Source of the DNA: Ignavibacteria bacterium
GTDB taxonomy: Bacteria > Bacteroidota > Ignavibacteria > Ignavibacteriales > Ignavibacteriaceae
Direction: 5' to 3'
Assembly: GCA_030684555.1 (NCBI GenBank)
Contig: JAUXVN010000004.1
Location: 1 to 64,000, forward strand
Length of the DNA: 64,000 nucleotides
Position numbers and translations under genes: made by a program. The notes beneath the pieces were generated by a model that worked only from the letters and a program-made list of their open reading frames with translations, was not told the origin of the DNA and did not search any database. Below are positions 40,804-51,300 of the stretch, one piece after another (positions within the stretch are counted from its first letter, which is position 1; each line of letters begins with the position of its first letter).

Positions 40804-42684
40804 TTACTTCTGTAAAACCATTTTACCGAATAAATCTTTTATCGAAGTTCTCACTTGATAAATATAGACTCCCGAAGGAAGAGGATTAATGTTATTGTCA
40901 TTTCCGTCCCACGAAATTTCATGCTCACCTTTTTGTAATACCTCGTTAAAAAGATCTTTTACTTTATTTCCGAGAATATCATAGATGGTAATTTTAACAA
41001 CTTCATTCGATTGTAACCGAAAAACAATTTTAGTAGAAGGATTAAATGGATTCGGATAATTCCCTTTAAGTTCAAAATCTCCCGGCATTTCAGCATCTTC
41101 TTTAACGCTTACAGTTGAATCAAATACAAATCCGACTTTATTCATCATACTGTCAATTTCAGAATTTGTCATAAAGCTGTTCCACAATAATTGAGTTCTA
41201 TGATTTTCAATCATAACTATAATTGGTCCCTGATCAATAGCGAGGTAACTGCCGGCAAACCAATTCTCTTTAGGATTGAGAGCATCTTTAAATCCATATT
41301 CGCCCCAAATACTGCTTCCATAAGTGCGATACAAATTTTTCAACACAACCATAGACAACTCCGGCGTGTAAGGAAAAGATGAAAGGGCTGCGGTGGGTGT
41401 AATTGTTCCGTTATCATTAAACGGTTCGTGCACTCTATAACCAAAAGGATCATCAGATGCCGTTAAGCCCCATAGTGAATCGCTATAAGCCGCATGTCCG
41501 CGCGGATTAGCAATACAATAAGCCCGATTGATTAATGTATGATGTTTATTATTATTAAAATAATTTGTGTAAGCATCTTTTTTATTTCTCGGATCAAATC
41601 CTAAAAATGAATAATGAGCGAAAAATAATGGGCCGCCAAAATCCCAGCCAACATACAAAGGTATTCCATAAAAATATTTACCATTACGATAATATGGACT
41701 ACTTGCCCAACCTAACGAATAAGTAGTTGCCGGAATGGGATGCGTTGGCGAGGCAATTGCAAGGAGGTAAGCAATATGAGTTTCATTCGGACCTCGAATA
41801 GTCATATTCATCTGCCAGCCGTAATTTGGTGACCAGTGCCAATATAAAAAGTTACTAGATGGATATCGTAAATACCAATCCCATTCAACTTCTTCCCATA
41901 GTGTGGTAATGATGCTTCTTATTTGTAATTCATCCGGGGTATCTAAGTTGAAATATTTTCTAACGGCTAAAAGTCCTTGAATCATAAAAGAGGTTTCAAC
42001 TAAATCACCACCGTTATCATATTGACTGAATGGTATTACAGCTCCTGTTTCTCCGTTTAACCAATGAGACCAAACACCGTGAAATCTTTCTGCTTTATTC
42101 TTTAGGAAATTAACAATCTTTAATACTCTTGCTACCCCTTCATCCCGAGTAATGAATCCTCTTTCAATTCCAACCGGAAGTGCCATTACACCGAAGCCTG
42201 AGCCGCCAATTGTAACAGTGTTGTCGGAGTTAAGCCTTTCACGTGATAACCCTGAAACCGGGTGCGCATAATCCCAGAAAAATCTAAAAGTTGCACGCTG
42301 TACCATATCGAGAAATTCTTCATCGTTCATTAAATGCGTTACTACAATAGTGCTATCACTTAACTCTGATTCATTTCCTTGATTATCAACAGTACTTATG
42401 CGGTATGTATAAGTTAATCCGGTAACACCGGGAAACGCCGAATAGTAATTTTTTTCTTTTGAAACAGTTACCGGGAATACAAATTGTCCGTTATACTTTC
42501 TATAAACTTTATATGAAACAACATTAGGGTCGGTAGATTTATCCCAGATAACATCAAAATGTTTTTCATAACCGTAACCTCTTACATTTTGAGGAGGATT
42601 TGGTAGTGCTTTAGATTGACTTTTCGTCGGTTGCGGAGTTAATAATATAATAGTAATTAAAAGTATAAATAAACGGTAAGCCAT
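40804..42684 (-). CDS. T9SS-exported GH144-family glucanase
   Basis: A 626-residue protein. Signal peptide AYRLFILLITIILLTPQPTKS; an Fn3 domain (PPQNVRGYGYEKHFDVIWDK, about 28-115); a GH144 catalytic domain about 120-525 (FLDMVQRATFRFFWDYAHPV SGLSRERL; IGGSGFGVMALPVGIERGFI; SLWGLTASDDP; TITPTAALSSFPYTPEL; LAIDQGPIIVMIENHRT); and a T9SS sorting domain (LKGNYPNPFNPSTKIVFR). GH144 enzymes cleave beta-1,2-glucan endo-wise or in exo-fashion; a surface-attached enzyme upstream of import is the classic logic. The paralogue at 26930 lacks the accessory domains. Confidence 0.82.
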   Translation of the reverse strand: MAYRLFILLITIILLTPQPTKSQSKALPNPPQNVRGYGYEKHFDVIWDKSTDPNVVSYKVYRKYNGQFVFPVTVSKEKNYYSAFPGVTGLTYTYRISTVDNQGNESELSDSTIVVTHLMNDEEFLDMVQRATFRFFWDYAHPVSGLSRERLNSDNTVTIGGSGFGVMALPVGIERGFITRDEGVARVLKIVNFLKNKAERFHGVWSHWLNGETGAVIPFSQYDNGGDLVETSFMIQGLLAVRKYFNLDTPDELQIRSIITTLWEEVEWDWYLRYPSSNFLYWHWSPNYGWQMNMTIRGPNETHIAYLLAIASPTHPIPATTYSLGWASSPYYRNGKYFYGIPLYVGWDFGGPLFFAHYSFLGFDPRNKKDAYTNYFNNNKHHTLINRAYCIANPRGHAAYSDSLWGLTASDDPFGYRVHEPFNDNGTITPTAALSSFPYTPELSMVVLKNLYRTYGSSIWGEYGFKDALNPKENWFAGSYLAIDQGPIIVMIENHRTQLLWNSFMTNSEIDSMMNKVGFVFDSTVSVKEDAEMPGDFELKGNYPNPFNPSTKIVFRLQSNEVVKITIYDILGNKVKDLFNEVLQKGEHEISWDGNDNNINPLPSGVYIYQVRTSIKDLFGKMVLQK

Positions 42685-42692
42685 AGCGTTTC

Positions 42693-44774
42693 CTATCTAT
42701 TACGAACTATTGTGATAACAAAAGAATTCTCTGAAATGGTTTTCCCGTCATCACTTTTAAGACGGAGATCTATTTTATAATCTTTATATGATAATTTAGC
42801 CGGAAGGGGAATTTTATTCTCATTCCATAAAAGATGAGTAACGGAATTTGTCGCAATTTCCTTTACAACAAGGGGCGAAAAAACTTTGTCGTTAATAGAA
42901 AATTCAATTGAACAGTTTTTGTAAGATTTATATAAATCATTAATAACCCAAAGATCCAGACTTAAGTCCTGCCCGTTAAAATATTTTTCTTTCATTACTT
43001 TAACAGAAACATAGAGTGGTTGATAGGCTTGTTTAACAGCATAAAAACCCTTTTTCTTCTTGCCGAAAAAATCAACAACAGACCAGGTGATTGATTCCCA
43101 GCAATCGATAAACATAAACTGAAATATTCCTGTTATTCCGTCATTCTTTTTCCTTCGGTAAAAATCGATTGCGGTTTTTAGCAAATCAGCTTGATATGTT
43201 TGAGAATTATTTATGAAATCAGAAGTCGATTTCCCCTTCTCAATTCCTGCGATATTAAAAGTTTGTTCATACTGAAAATTATGATACTCCCATTCCTTAA
43301 CATCAAAATTTTTAATTCCCTTTTGAGAAATAATTTTTTTCAAAGAAGATAATTCCGGAATGGCTTGAGCCCCGAATTCCGTAACCAAAGGCCCCATTGG
43401 AGTTGCAGCAAAATGTTCTTTGTTCCCCCAATACCAGCCATCATAAGGGTGCTCTTCATAATTTGAAGCGATACGAATTATTCTTGATTGATCTTCTTGT
43501 AAAACAGCATCGTAAAGGAATGGGTCAAGACTCTTAATCTGCTCACCTGGTTCATTGTGACAACACCAAAACGCGATCGAAGGATGATTGTAAAATTGAT
43601 TAACCATCTCTTTAATTTGTTTAACCGCATTTATCACAAAATGATTAGATGTATCATACGTCCATTGAAGCGGAAAATCCTGCCAAACCAAAATTCCGGC
43701 TTTGTCAAATTCTTGGTAAAGTTCATTTCGATTTACATGAGCATGAACTCGTACAATATTAATATTGGCTTCTTTAAGTAAGTCGATGAGGTTTTTAATC
43801 TTGTTATTATTGAACGAACTCAACATTTGAGTCGGGATTATATTTGTTCCGCGAAGAAACAACTCTTTTCCGTTGATGAAAAATCGGTTCGACTCTTTTA
43901 ATTCAACATCCCTAATACCAAACATCGTTTTGAGGGAATAACTTTCTTCTGATGTAATTGATAACTCATAAAGATTCGGTTCTCCCAAATCCCATGTATC
44001 CCATAACATAGGATTATCAATATCAAGGGCAATATTAAAAGTATCGGTAAGGGGATTTATACTTTTTGAAAATAGATTTTTATAAACCGATTTCGATTTA
44101 TACTTGATGTTTATCTGAAATGAAAGTTGCGAGGGGAGAGTAAAATTATTTATGGACGATAAATCAATTAGTAATTTTGCAGATTTTTTATCCTTATCAA
44201 TTTTAGATGTTACTTTCACTGAATCAAAATAGATATTCTTTCCGGTAAGTAACTCAACATCATTCCAAATGCCTCCTGTATTTTTATCCTGACCATATTC
44301 CATCGACCAGCCGCCGGGCCTGCAATCGTGATGATTAAAAATTCCTTTAATCAATTTTTTATTATATGGCCAAACTTTGCCGGGTTCTTCTTTGGGTGAA
44401 GTAACACGAACTACTAACTCATTATTTTTTTCTTGCAGATATGACCGATTAAGTCGGTGATAAAAGGATTGAAAATAGCCTTCATGACTTCCGACAAATT
44501 GTCCATTTACCCAAACATCAGCAAAGTAATCTACACCTCCGAACCTCAGTAAAGACAAGCCGGGATTATTTATATCTTTCAGATTAAAAGAATGATAAAA
44601 CCATACTGCCCCATTAAAATTATTTAATCCGGCTAATTCCCAATTAATGGGGAGTTTAATTTTTTTAGAATTCTTTTCTCTTTCAATTAGAAAAGAAGTA
44701 TAATTTAATTCACTTAAACTATCTGTTAAAAAATCCCACTCACCATTTAGAGAGAATATTTTTTCATTTTTCAT
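42693..44774 (-). CDS. GH2-family glycosidase
   Basis: A 693-residue GH2 enzyme without a clear signal peptide. Sugar-binding domain (about 1-180; WDFLTDSLS..., FGGVDYFADVWVNGQFVGSH EGYFQSF), immunoglobulin-like domain, TIM barrel from about 290 (FFINGKELFLRGTNIIPTQM). The acid/base is in FWCCHNEPGE (about residue 407) and the nucleophile in VTEFGAQ (about 466). The specificity could be beta-glucosidase, beta-mannosidase-like or other. Position three bases after GH94 and before GH144 suggests hydrolysis of the same oligosaccharide. Cytoplasmic location is inferred from lack of signal. Confidence 0.8.
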   Translation of the reverse strand: MKNEKIFSLNGEWDFLTDSLSELNYTSFLIEREKNSKKIKLPINWELAGLNNFNGAVWFYHSFNLKDINNPGLSLLRFGGVDYFADVWVNGQFVGSHEGYFQSFYHRLNRSYLQEKNNELVVRVTSPKEEPGKVWPYNKKLIKGIFNHHDCRPGGWSMEYGQDKNTGGIWNDVELLTGKNIYFDSVKVTSKIDKDKKSAKLLIDLSSINNFTLPSQLSFQINIKYKSKSVYKNLFSKSINPLTDTFNIALDIDNPMLWDTWDLGEPNLYELSITSEESYSLKTMFGIRDVELKESNRFFINGKELFLRGTNIIPTQMLSSFNNNKIKNLIDLLKEANINIVRVHAHVNRNELYQEFDKAGILVWQDFPLQWTYDTSNHFVINAVKQIKEMVNQFYNHPSIAFWCCHNEPGEQIKSLDPFLYDAVLQEDQSRIIRIASNYEEHPYDGWYWGNKEHFAATPMGPLVTEFGAQAIPELSSLKKIISQKGIKNFDVKEWEYHNFQYEQTFNIAGIEKGKSTSDFINNSQTYQADLLKTAIDFYRRKKNDGITGIFQFMFIDCWESITWSVVDFFGKKKKGFYAVKQAYQPLYVSVKVMKEKYFNGQDLSLDLWVINDLYKSYKNCSIEFSINDKVFSPLVVKEIATNSVTHLLWNENKIPLPAKLSYKDYKIDLRLKSDDGKTISENSFVITIVRNR

Positions 44775-44777
44775 ATT

Positions 44778-47156
44778 TTATTCACCAAGCTGAACATCAA
44801 CTTCAACAATTTCATCGCTCAAAACAAAAACAACATTGCCGCTTTGTTCTACTCCGTTTACTTTTATCGATTTAACATTTTTTCCGGTGTGATTATCATT
44901 ATTTACTTTGATATTATAAACAGTATTGCGGAATAACCTTCTCACAGAATATGAATCCCACTCTTTCGGAATGCAAGGATCGATAATTAAACCCGCTTCT
45001 GAGGCTCTAATTCCCAATATCCAATCGACAACAACTTTTACAAACCAGGATGCCGAACCGGTGTACCAGGTCCAACCACCCATTCCGTAATTAGGTGAAT
45101 CAGTGCCGTCAATATTGCCCGGAGTAACAAATGGTTCCGCAACATATTCATCCGGATTCATACCGTTTAAAATTGGGTTAAGTCGTTTGCAAACTTCATA
45201 AGCATTTTCATTATCTTTTAATAATGCATAAGCCCAAACCGACCATGTAGCTGCATGTGTATAAACTCCTCCGTTTTCTCTTCTTCCGGGGGAATATCGT
45301 GAAAGGTAACCAATATATTTATCCGGTACAGAGTAAGCGGGATGAAGCAACAATGTTCCATTCTTTTTTAAAAGATTTTTTGATACCGCATTCATTGCCT
45401 CTTTTTGTTTTTGGGAATCGGCGATACCACTTATTACTGACCAGATTTGTGGATTGAGATAAATTTTCCCTTCACTATTTTCGCAGCTTCCTATTTTTTG
45501 ACCATTATCTTTTGTTGCACGGAAAAACCATTCGCCATCCCAGGCATATTTATCAAAGCTATTCTTCAGATCTGATGCTTTTTTTCCGTAGTAGTTTGCC
45601 AAATCAGCTTCATTTAACTTTAATAATATTTTTTCAAAACGGATTAAAATCAAATATAAAAACTCTGTAAGCCAAATTGATTCACCTTTCATATCGAGAC
45701 CTACCGCACTTAGTCCATCGTTCCAATCACCAGCGCCGATAAGTGCTAAACCCCGTTCGCTTATTCTGGTAAGAACTTTATCAACAGCCCTTTTGATATG
45801 ATCAAATATGCTTCCTGTTTGATTGCTGTTGTAAAAAGGTTCTACTTTATTGAGTAGTTCATAATTAGCTGTTTCGTCAATGTAATTGAAAACTAAAAAG
45901 GGAAGCCAGAGCAAATCATCGGTCATATTTGTTGACAAACCTGTTTCAGTAATTGGATGCCACCAATGCAAAACTTGTCCGTCTTCAAATTGATGGCGTG
46001 CATGTAATCGAATCTGCTTTTCTGTCAGTGCTGGATCTATAGCAAGATAAATCAGACTATCTTGTAACTGATCTCTAAAACCGAAAGCACCACTTTGTTG
46101 GTAATAAGCTGTTCTTCCCCATAAACGTCCTGCGATTGCCTGGTAACGAAACCATTTATTTACTGAAAGATTCATTGCTTTATCGGGTGTGTTTATTTCC
46201 AGGGTACCAAGAATAGTTTCCCAATTGCTTTTAACTTTACTAAGTTCATCTTTTATTTGTTCAGATGTTAAATAGTTTGCCAACGTTGTTCTGATTTCTT
46301 CTTTGGTTTTTTCAAGTCCGAGATAAAATGCGGTCTCTTTTTTTTCATTTAGATTAAGTTCAACATTAACCATCAATGATGCGATTGAATCATTCCACTT
46401 TCCTGTTTTGCCGGTTAGTTTAGATTCTTTTACCGCAATAGGATTTTGTAAACTGCCGTAATTGCCAATGAACGATTCTTTATCTCCTTCATATCCGGAA
46501 ACTTTTTTGTTTGAAGCAAAGTAGCCGAAATATTCATACTCAATATTCCAATGTCCTCTATCGCTTAATGGAATTTCCCATAATCTTTTAGTCGCTGTTA
46601 TTGCGTTGATGTCTTCTTCAAACCAGGTTTCAAGAAAAGTTTTGTGAAATTCACGATGATGATCGGCAGAAGAACCGAGTACCCATTCAAAATATGTAAA
46701 GATTGATAAATCAGCAGGTTCACCCGACTTATTTTCAATTTCTAAATTCCATATTTCGAGACTATGTTTATTTGGTACAAACATAGTGAGCGTAATCTCT
46801 ATTCCTTTATAGCTTGATTTGAAGACGGTATATCCAAATCCAAAGCGGCACTCGTAACTGTCAAGTTCAGTTTTAACCGGCATCCATGCGGGATTCCAAA
46901 CTTCTCCGGTTTTATTATTTTTAATGTAGATGTATTTACCCCAATTATCTTGAATCAAATCCTGATGCCATCTGGTAATTCGATTAAATTCCGAATGCGT
47001 ATCCCAACTAAAACCGCCTCCGGTTTGAGAAACAACCAAACCGTAAGTTCCGTTTGTTAAAATATTAACCCAGGGTTTAGGTGTACGTGGTGTTTTGATT
47101 ATATACTCATTACCATCGTTTGAGAAATAGCCATATTTGGTTTCGAAGTGCGTCAT
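44778..47156 (-). CDS. GH94-family phosphorylase
   Basis: A 792-residue cytoplasmic enzyme (no signal peptide). GH94 landmarks: YGYFSNDGNEYIIKTPRTPK PWVN; GGGFSWDTHSEFNRITRWHQ; YYQQSGAFGFRDQLQDSLIY; HARHQFEDGQVLHWWHPITE; MTDDLLWLPF; GAGDWNDGLSAVG with the catalytic acid D in GDWND (about residue 475); GGVYTHAATW; GGWTWYTGSA. GH94 enzymes cleave beta-glucosides with phosphate, yielding glucose 1-phosphate. The QSG(A)FGFRDQLQD and HWWHP motifs resemble the GH94 part of cyclic beta-1,2-glucan synthases, favouring a beta-1,2-linked substrate; cellobiose-type activity is the alternative. Confidence 0.85.
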   Translation of the reverse strand: MTHFETKYGYFSNDGNEYIIKTPRTPKPWVNILTNGTYGLVVSQTGGGFSWDTHSEFNRITRWHQDLIQDNWGKYIYIKNNKTGEVWNPAWMPVKTELDSYECRFGFGYTVFKSSYKGIEITLTMFVPNKHSLEIWNLEIENKSGEPADLSIFTYFEWVLGSSADHHREFHKTFLETWFEEDINAITATKRLWEIPLSDRGHWNIEYEYFGYFASNKKVSGYEGDKESFIGNYGSLQNPIAVKESKLTGKTGKWNDSIASLMVNVELNLNEKKETAFYLGLEKTKEEIRTTLANYLTSEQIKDELSKVKSNWETILGTLEINTPDKAMNLSVNKWFRYQAIAGRLWGRTAYYQQSGAFGFRDQLQDSLIYLAIDPALTEKQIRLHARHQFEDGQVLHWWHPITETGLSTNMTDDLLWLPFLVFNYIDETANYELLNKVEPFYNSNQTGSIFDHIKRAVDKVLTRISERGLALIGAGDWNDGLSAVGLDMKGESIWLTEFLYLILIRFEKILLKLNEADLANYYGKKASDLKNSFDKYAWDGEWFFRATKDNGQKIGSCENSEGKIYLNPQIWSVISGIADSQKQKEAMNAVSKNLLKKNGTLLLHPAYSVPDKYIGYLSRYSPGRRENGGVYTHAATWSVWAYALLKDNENAYEVCKRLNPILNGMNPDEYVAEPFVTPGNIDGTDSPNYGMGGWTWYTGSASWFVKVVVDWILGIRASEAGLIIDPCIPKEWDSYSVRRLFRNTVYNIKVNNDNHTGKNVKSIKVNGVEQSGNVVFVLSDEIVEVDVQLGE

Positions 47157-47191
47157 AAAAAAATTAAGTCCTTATGTTTCAAGAGAAGACG

Positions 47192-48184
47192 TTAACACGA
47201 ACCGCCAACAATAAGTTCGGTTAATATTTTTACATTTTGAATTGGATCATTGTTTCCATTCATTCTGTTAATTAAAATTTGTGCTGCGTTTGTTCCTAAT
47301 TCATAAATCGGTACATGTACAGAGGTTAAGCGCGGGTTTAGAAATTGAGAAACAAAAATGTCATCAAATCCTGCAACGGCAAAATCAACAGGGATTTTTA
47401 ATTTGAGATGACGCGCTGCAACATAACATCCGATAGCCATCATATCGTTTGATGCAAAAATTACTTCGGGCGGATTTTCCAGCTTCATTAAAGTTTCACA
47501 CGCAGCTTGTCCGCCGTTTATTGTAAAATCACCGGTGACAATCCATGACTTATTAATTTCGATTCCATTGTTCTTTAGTGCTTGCCTATAACCGAGTTCA
47601 CGCTGAATAGAATCATTATTTTTTTGAGGTCCGGATATATGAGCAATTTTTTTGTAACCCTTTTCTGCCAGATAATCGACGACAGAATAAGCTCCGTTAA
47701 AATTATCAATACTTATGGAATCCCATTTTTGCAGTTCAGATTTTCCGCTGATAACAACAAGTGGAATTTTACTGCTTGCTAAAGTTTTCTTTACATCATC
47801 CTCAACAAGCGGGGTCATTAAAATCAATCCCCCCACAATTCCTTTACTCATGTAATCAACAATTGCTTCAACCATTGATCTGTTGCTATGCGAACTTGTA
47901 ACCATTGTATAATAACCGTGGTTATAGCAAATTTCATCTACACCACGAATTATTTCCATAAAAAATTCGCCAAAAATATCGGGCATAACAAGTCCGATTA
48001 TATTCGATTTTTTTGTAACAAAACTTCTTGCCAACAGATTTGGGTTATAGTTTAACTCATTGGCTATTGATTTAATTAATTTTTTTGTAGAAGATTTAAC
48101 TTTTTTATCATCATTCAACGCTCGTGAGACCGTAGCAATTGATACTTTTGCCAGCTTCGCTATTTCTTTTATTGTTGTTGCCAT
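47192..48184 (-). CDS. LacI-family transcriptional regulator
   Basis: A 330-residue regulator. Residues 1-50: TIKEIAKLAKVSIATVSRAL NDDKKVKSSTKKLI is the LacI helix-turn-helix with hinge; the rest is a periplasmic-binding-protein-like effector domain (IIGLVMPDIFGEFFMEIIRG, GFDDIFVSQFLNPRLTSVHV P). It is the first gene of the leftward GH operon and probably represses it until an oligosaccharide or related ligand binds. Three operator palindromes near its own and two other promoters fit it as local regulator. Confidence 0.9.
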   Translation of the reverse strand: MATTIKEIAKLAKVSIATVSRALNDDKKVKSSTKKLIKSIANELNYNPNLLARSFVTKKSNIIGLVMPDIFGEFFMEIIRGVDEICYNHGYYTMVTSSHSNRSMVEAIVDYMSKGIVGGLILMTPLVEDDVKKTLASSKIPLVVISGKSELQKWDSISIDNFNGAYSVVDYLAEKGYKKIAHISGPQKNNDSIQRELGYRQALKNNGIEINKSWIVTGDFTINGGQAACETLMKLENPPEVIFASNDMMAIGCYVAARHLKLKIPVDFAVAGFDDIFVSQFLNPRLTSVHVPIYELGTNAAQILINRMNGNNDPIQNVKILTELIVGGSC

Positions 48185-48202
48185 TGATTTTTTTTATATT
48201 TG

Positions 48203-48220
48203 AATGTAAACGTTTTCATT
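48203..48220. promoter_or_regulatory. LacI-type operator 2, between divergent genes
   Basis: AATGTAAACGTTTTCATT, an 18-bp palindrome with one mismatch; core TGTAAACGTTTTCA at 48205-48218. It lies 20 bp upstream of the lacI start and 135 bp upstream of the divergent gene at 48355, so it could control both. Confidence 0.85.
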
Positions 48221-48354
48221 GCGTGGAAACTTAAAGATTTTGTCTTTTCCAGTCAAGCGAAAAAAAACTTTTTTATCGTAATCAGGTAGGTTTTTACAAT
48301 AAAACGCAAAATAAGTAACTTTTATTTATTATTTACATTGAAAGGTAGAATCAA

Positions 48355-51300
48355 GTGAAAAAACTTTTTCCCCGATCCTTTTTTATTTTTCTACTGTTTT
48401 GTGCATCTCTAACTAATTTATTAGCACAAGCTGATATATATCAAAATAATTTTGATTCCATTGACGGATGGAAAATTGTCGCTGCTGATGAAGTCGATAT
48501 TAAAATTTCAAAAATTGAGTCGGAGTATGGAACAAGTTTAAAGTTAGATTATCACTTTATAGCAGGTTCCGGTTATGGCGGAATTCAAAAAGTTATTCCA
48601 CTCGATCTCCCCGATAATTATGAGTTTTCATTCAAGCTGAAAGGAGATTCTCCCAATAACGACTTTGAGTTTAAGTTGTTGGATGAAGATGGAACTTCAG
48701 TTTGGTGGATGAATAGAAGAAATTATTCATTTCCAAAAGATTGGCAAACATTAAAAATTAAAAAAAGACAAATCGAAAAAGCCTGGGGACCTTCAAACGA
48801 GTATTCACCAAAGAAAATTCACAAAATCGAATTTATGATTGCCTCGGTTAACGGAGGTAAGGGAACTTTATATATAGATGATTTCAAATTGGTTAAAAGA
48901 GAAGTTCCTTCTAATCTGAATATTCAACCGGATTATTCCGCAAATTCCCAAAAAGATTTTAACCATAACATCAATTTGGCTTTTGATTCTAACAAAAACA
49001 CTTTTTGGCATTCTGATCCTAACTCAAATAAAGCTGAAATAATAATCGATTTCAAAAAAGAAAAAGAGCTTGGCGGATTAACTCTTCGTTGGGATGAGAA
49101 TAATTATCCTCTTCAATCAGAATATTTCATTTCTGATGATAAAATTAACTGGACAAAAATTTATTCTGTAAAAAACGGAAAAGGGAATCTTTCTTTTATT
49201 TACCTCCCCGAAACAGAAGCACGATATTTAAAAATCGAATTAAATAAATCAAACAAAAATGGTTTTGCATTAGCTGAATTGACTTTTGAGCCTCTTTCCT
49301 TCGGGAGTAATTTTAATAGATTTTTTGAGACTGTTTCTTCTCATTATCCGCGTGGTTACTATCCTAAATATTTCACTCCGGAAAAATCTTATTTTACAAT
49401 TACCGGGGTTAATAATGATACAAAGGAAGCACTCATTAATGAAGAAGGTCAAATAGAAGTTGATAAAAGTAGTTTTTCGATTGAGCCCTTTATTCATAAT
49501 GGTAAAGAGCTCATTACGTGGGAAAATAGTATAAATATTCAGTCACTCGAAGATGAATATTTACCCATTCCGATTGTGAAGAGAAGTGATGATAATCTCG
49601 AACTTGAAATAAAGATGTTTGCGGACGGTGAAGCCGGGAAATCAGTTTTAAATTTGCAATATACTTTAAAAAACAAATCGTCAGAAAATCAGAATGGGAA
49701 TATCTATTTTGCGATTCGTCCGTTCCAGGTAAATCCATCATATCAATTTTTAAATACATCCGGAGGTGTTGCCAAAGTTGAATCTATTTTTTTTGAAAAT
49801 GATAATGCAATAATCAACAACAATAAAACTGTTTATCCATTGTTAAAGCCCGACAATAAAGGGGCATCAGTTTTTGACAGAGGAGAAATAATTAATTTCA
49901 TTTCGAAAAATACGCTTCCGGGTGAAATCTCTGCGTATGATAATTTGGGATTAGCTTCGGCAGCTTATACGTATAACTATAATCTTCAATCAGGAGAAGA
50001 AATAAAATACTATTTCCTTATCCCATTTCATGAAAAGGAGATTAAAGTTGTCAATCCGTTCAATAAAAAAGAAGCAGACGTATTCATGGAAAACAAACTT
50101 GCTTCAATAAAAAGCTTCTGGGAAGAAAAGCTTAACTCATTCGAAATAAAACTTCCGGGGGAATATAGAAAATGGACAAATACACTTCGTTCAACATTGG
50201 CTTATATTTTAATTAATCGTGATAATGCCGGAATTCAACCGGGTTCACGTTCTTATGAACGCTCATGGATTCGAGATGGTTCGCTCACTTCATCGGCATT
50301 GCTAAAACTTGGAATTACAGAAGAAGTAAAAGATTTTATCGAATGGTATTCTTCATATCAGTATAAATCCGGAAAGGTTCCTTGTGTTGTTGATAGACGG
50401 GGTCCTGATCCGGTTCCGGAAAATGATAGTCACGGACAATTGATTTACTTAATTCATCAATACTTTCTTTTTACAAATGATACAATGTTTCTAAGATCTA
50501 AATTTCAAAACGTAAAAGCGGCTGTTGATTACATTGCAGAGTTGATTTCACAAAGGTCAACTGATGATTATAAACTTACCGATTCATTAAAAAACTTTTA
50601 CGGAATTTTACCCGAATCGATAAGTCATGAAGGTTACTCCGAAAAGCCGATGCATTCATACTGGGATAATTTTTTTGCAATTAAAGGCTTAAAAGATGCA
50701 GTTGATATTGCATCAATTTTAGGGGAAAAAGAATCTGAATTAAAGTTCATTTCGATAAGAGATAAATTTAAAACCGATCTTTATAATTCACTTTCCGGAG
50801 CGATTAAAACTAAAGAGATTAATTACATTCCCGGCTGCGTTGAACTTGGTGATTTTGATGCAACATCAACAGCGATTGCCCTTTATCCATGCAATGAAAA
50901 GTTGAATTTGCCTCAACCATATCTTAAAAATACCTTTAACAAATATTATGATTATTTTGTTAAAAGACGCGATGACACAACTTTTAATTGGATTAATTAT
51001 ACTCCTTATGAATTAAGGACAGTCGGTGCCTTCATTCAATTAGATCAGCCGGAAAGAGGGCATGCTCTTTTAAACTATTTCTTTAAAGATCAGCGCCCAC
51101 AGGGTTGGAATCATTGGGCAGAAGTTGTTTGGAAAGATCCTAAGCTGCCACGTTTTATCGGAGATATGCCGCACACCTGGGTTGGTTCTGATTTTATATC
51201 TTCGCTCCGTTCGTTTTTTGTTTATGAAGATGAACAGCGTAAAGCATTAATTATCGGAGCTGGAATTATTCCCGAATGGATTGAGCATCCGCTTGGAATA

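Noticed and set aside
44778-47156. Cyclic glucan synthase rather than a phosphorylase
   Set aside because: Although motifs resemble the GH94 part of cyclic beta-1,2-glucan synthases, the protein is 792 residues with no GT84 or membrane segments.
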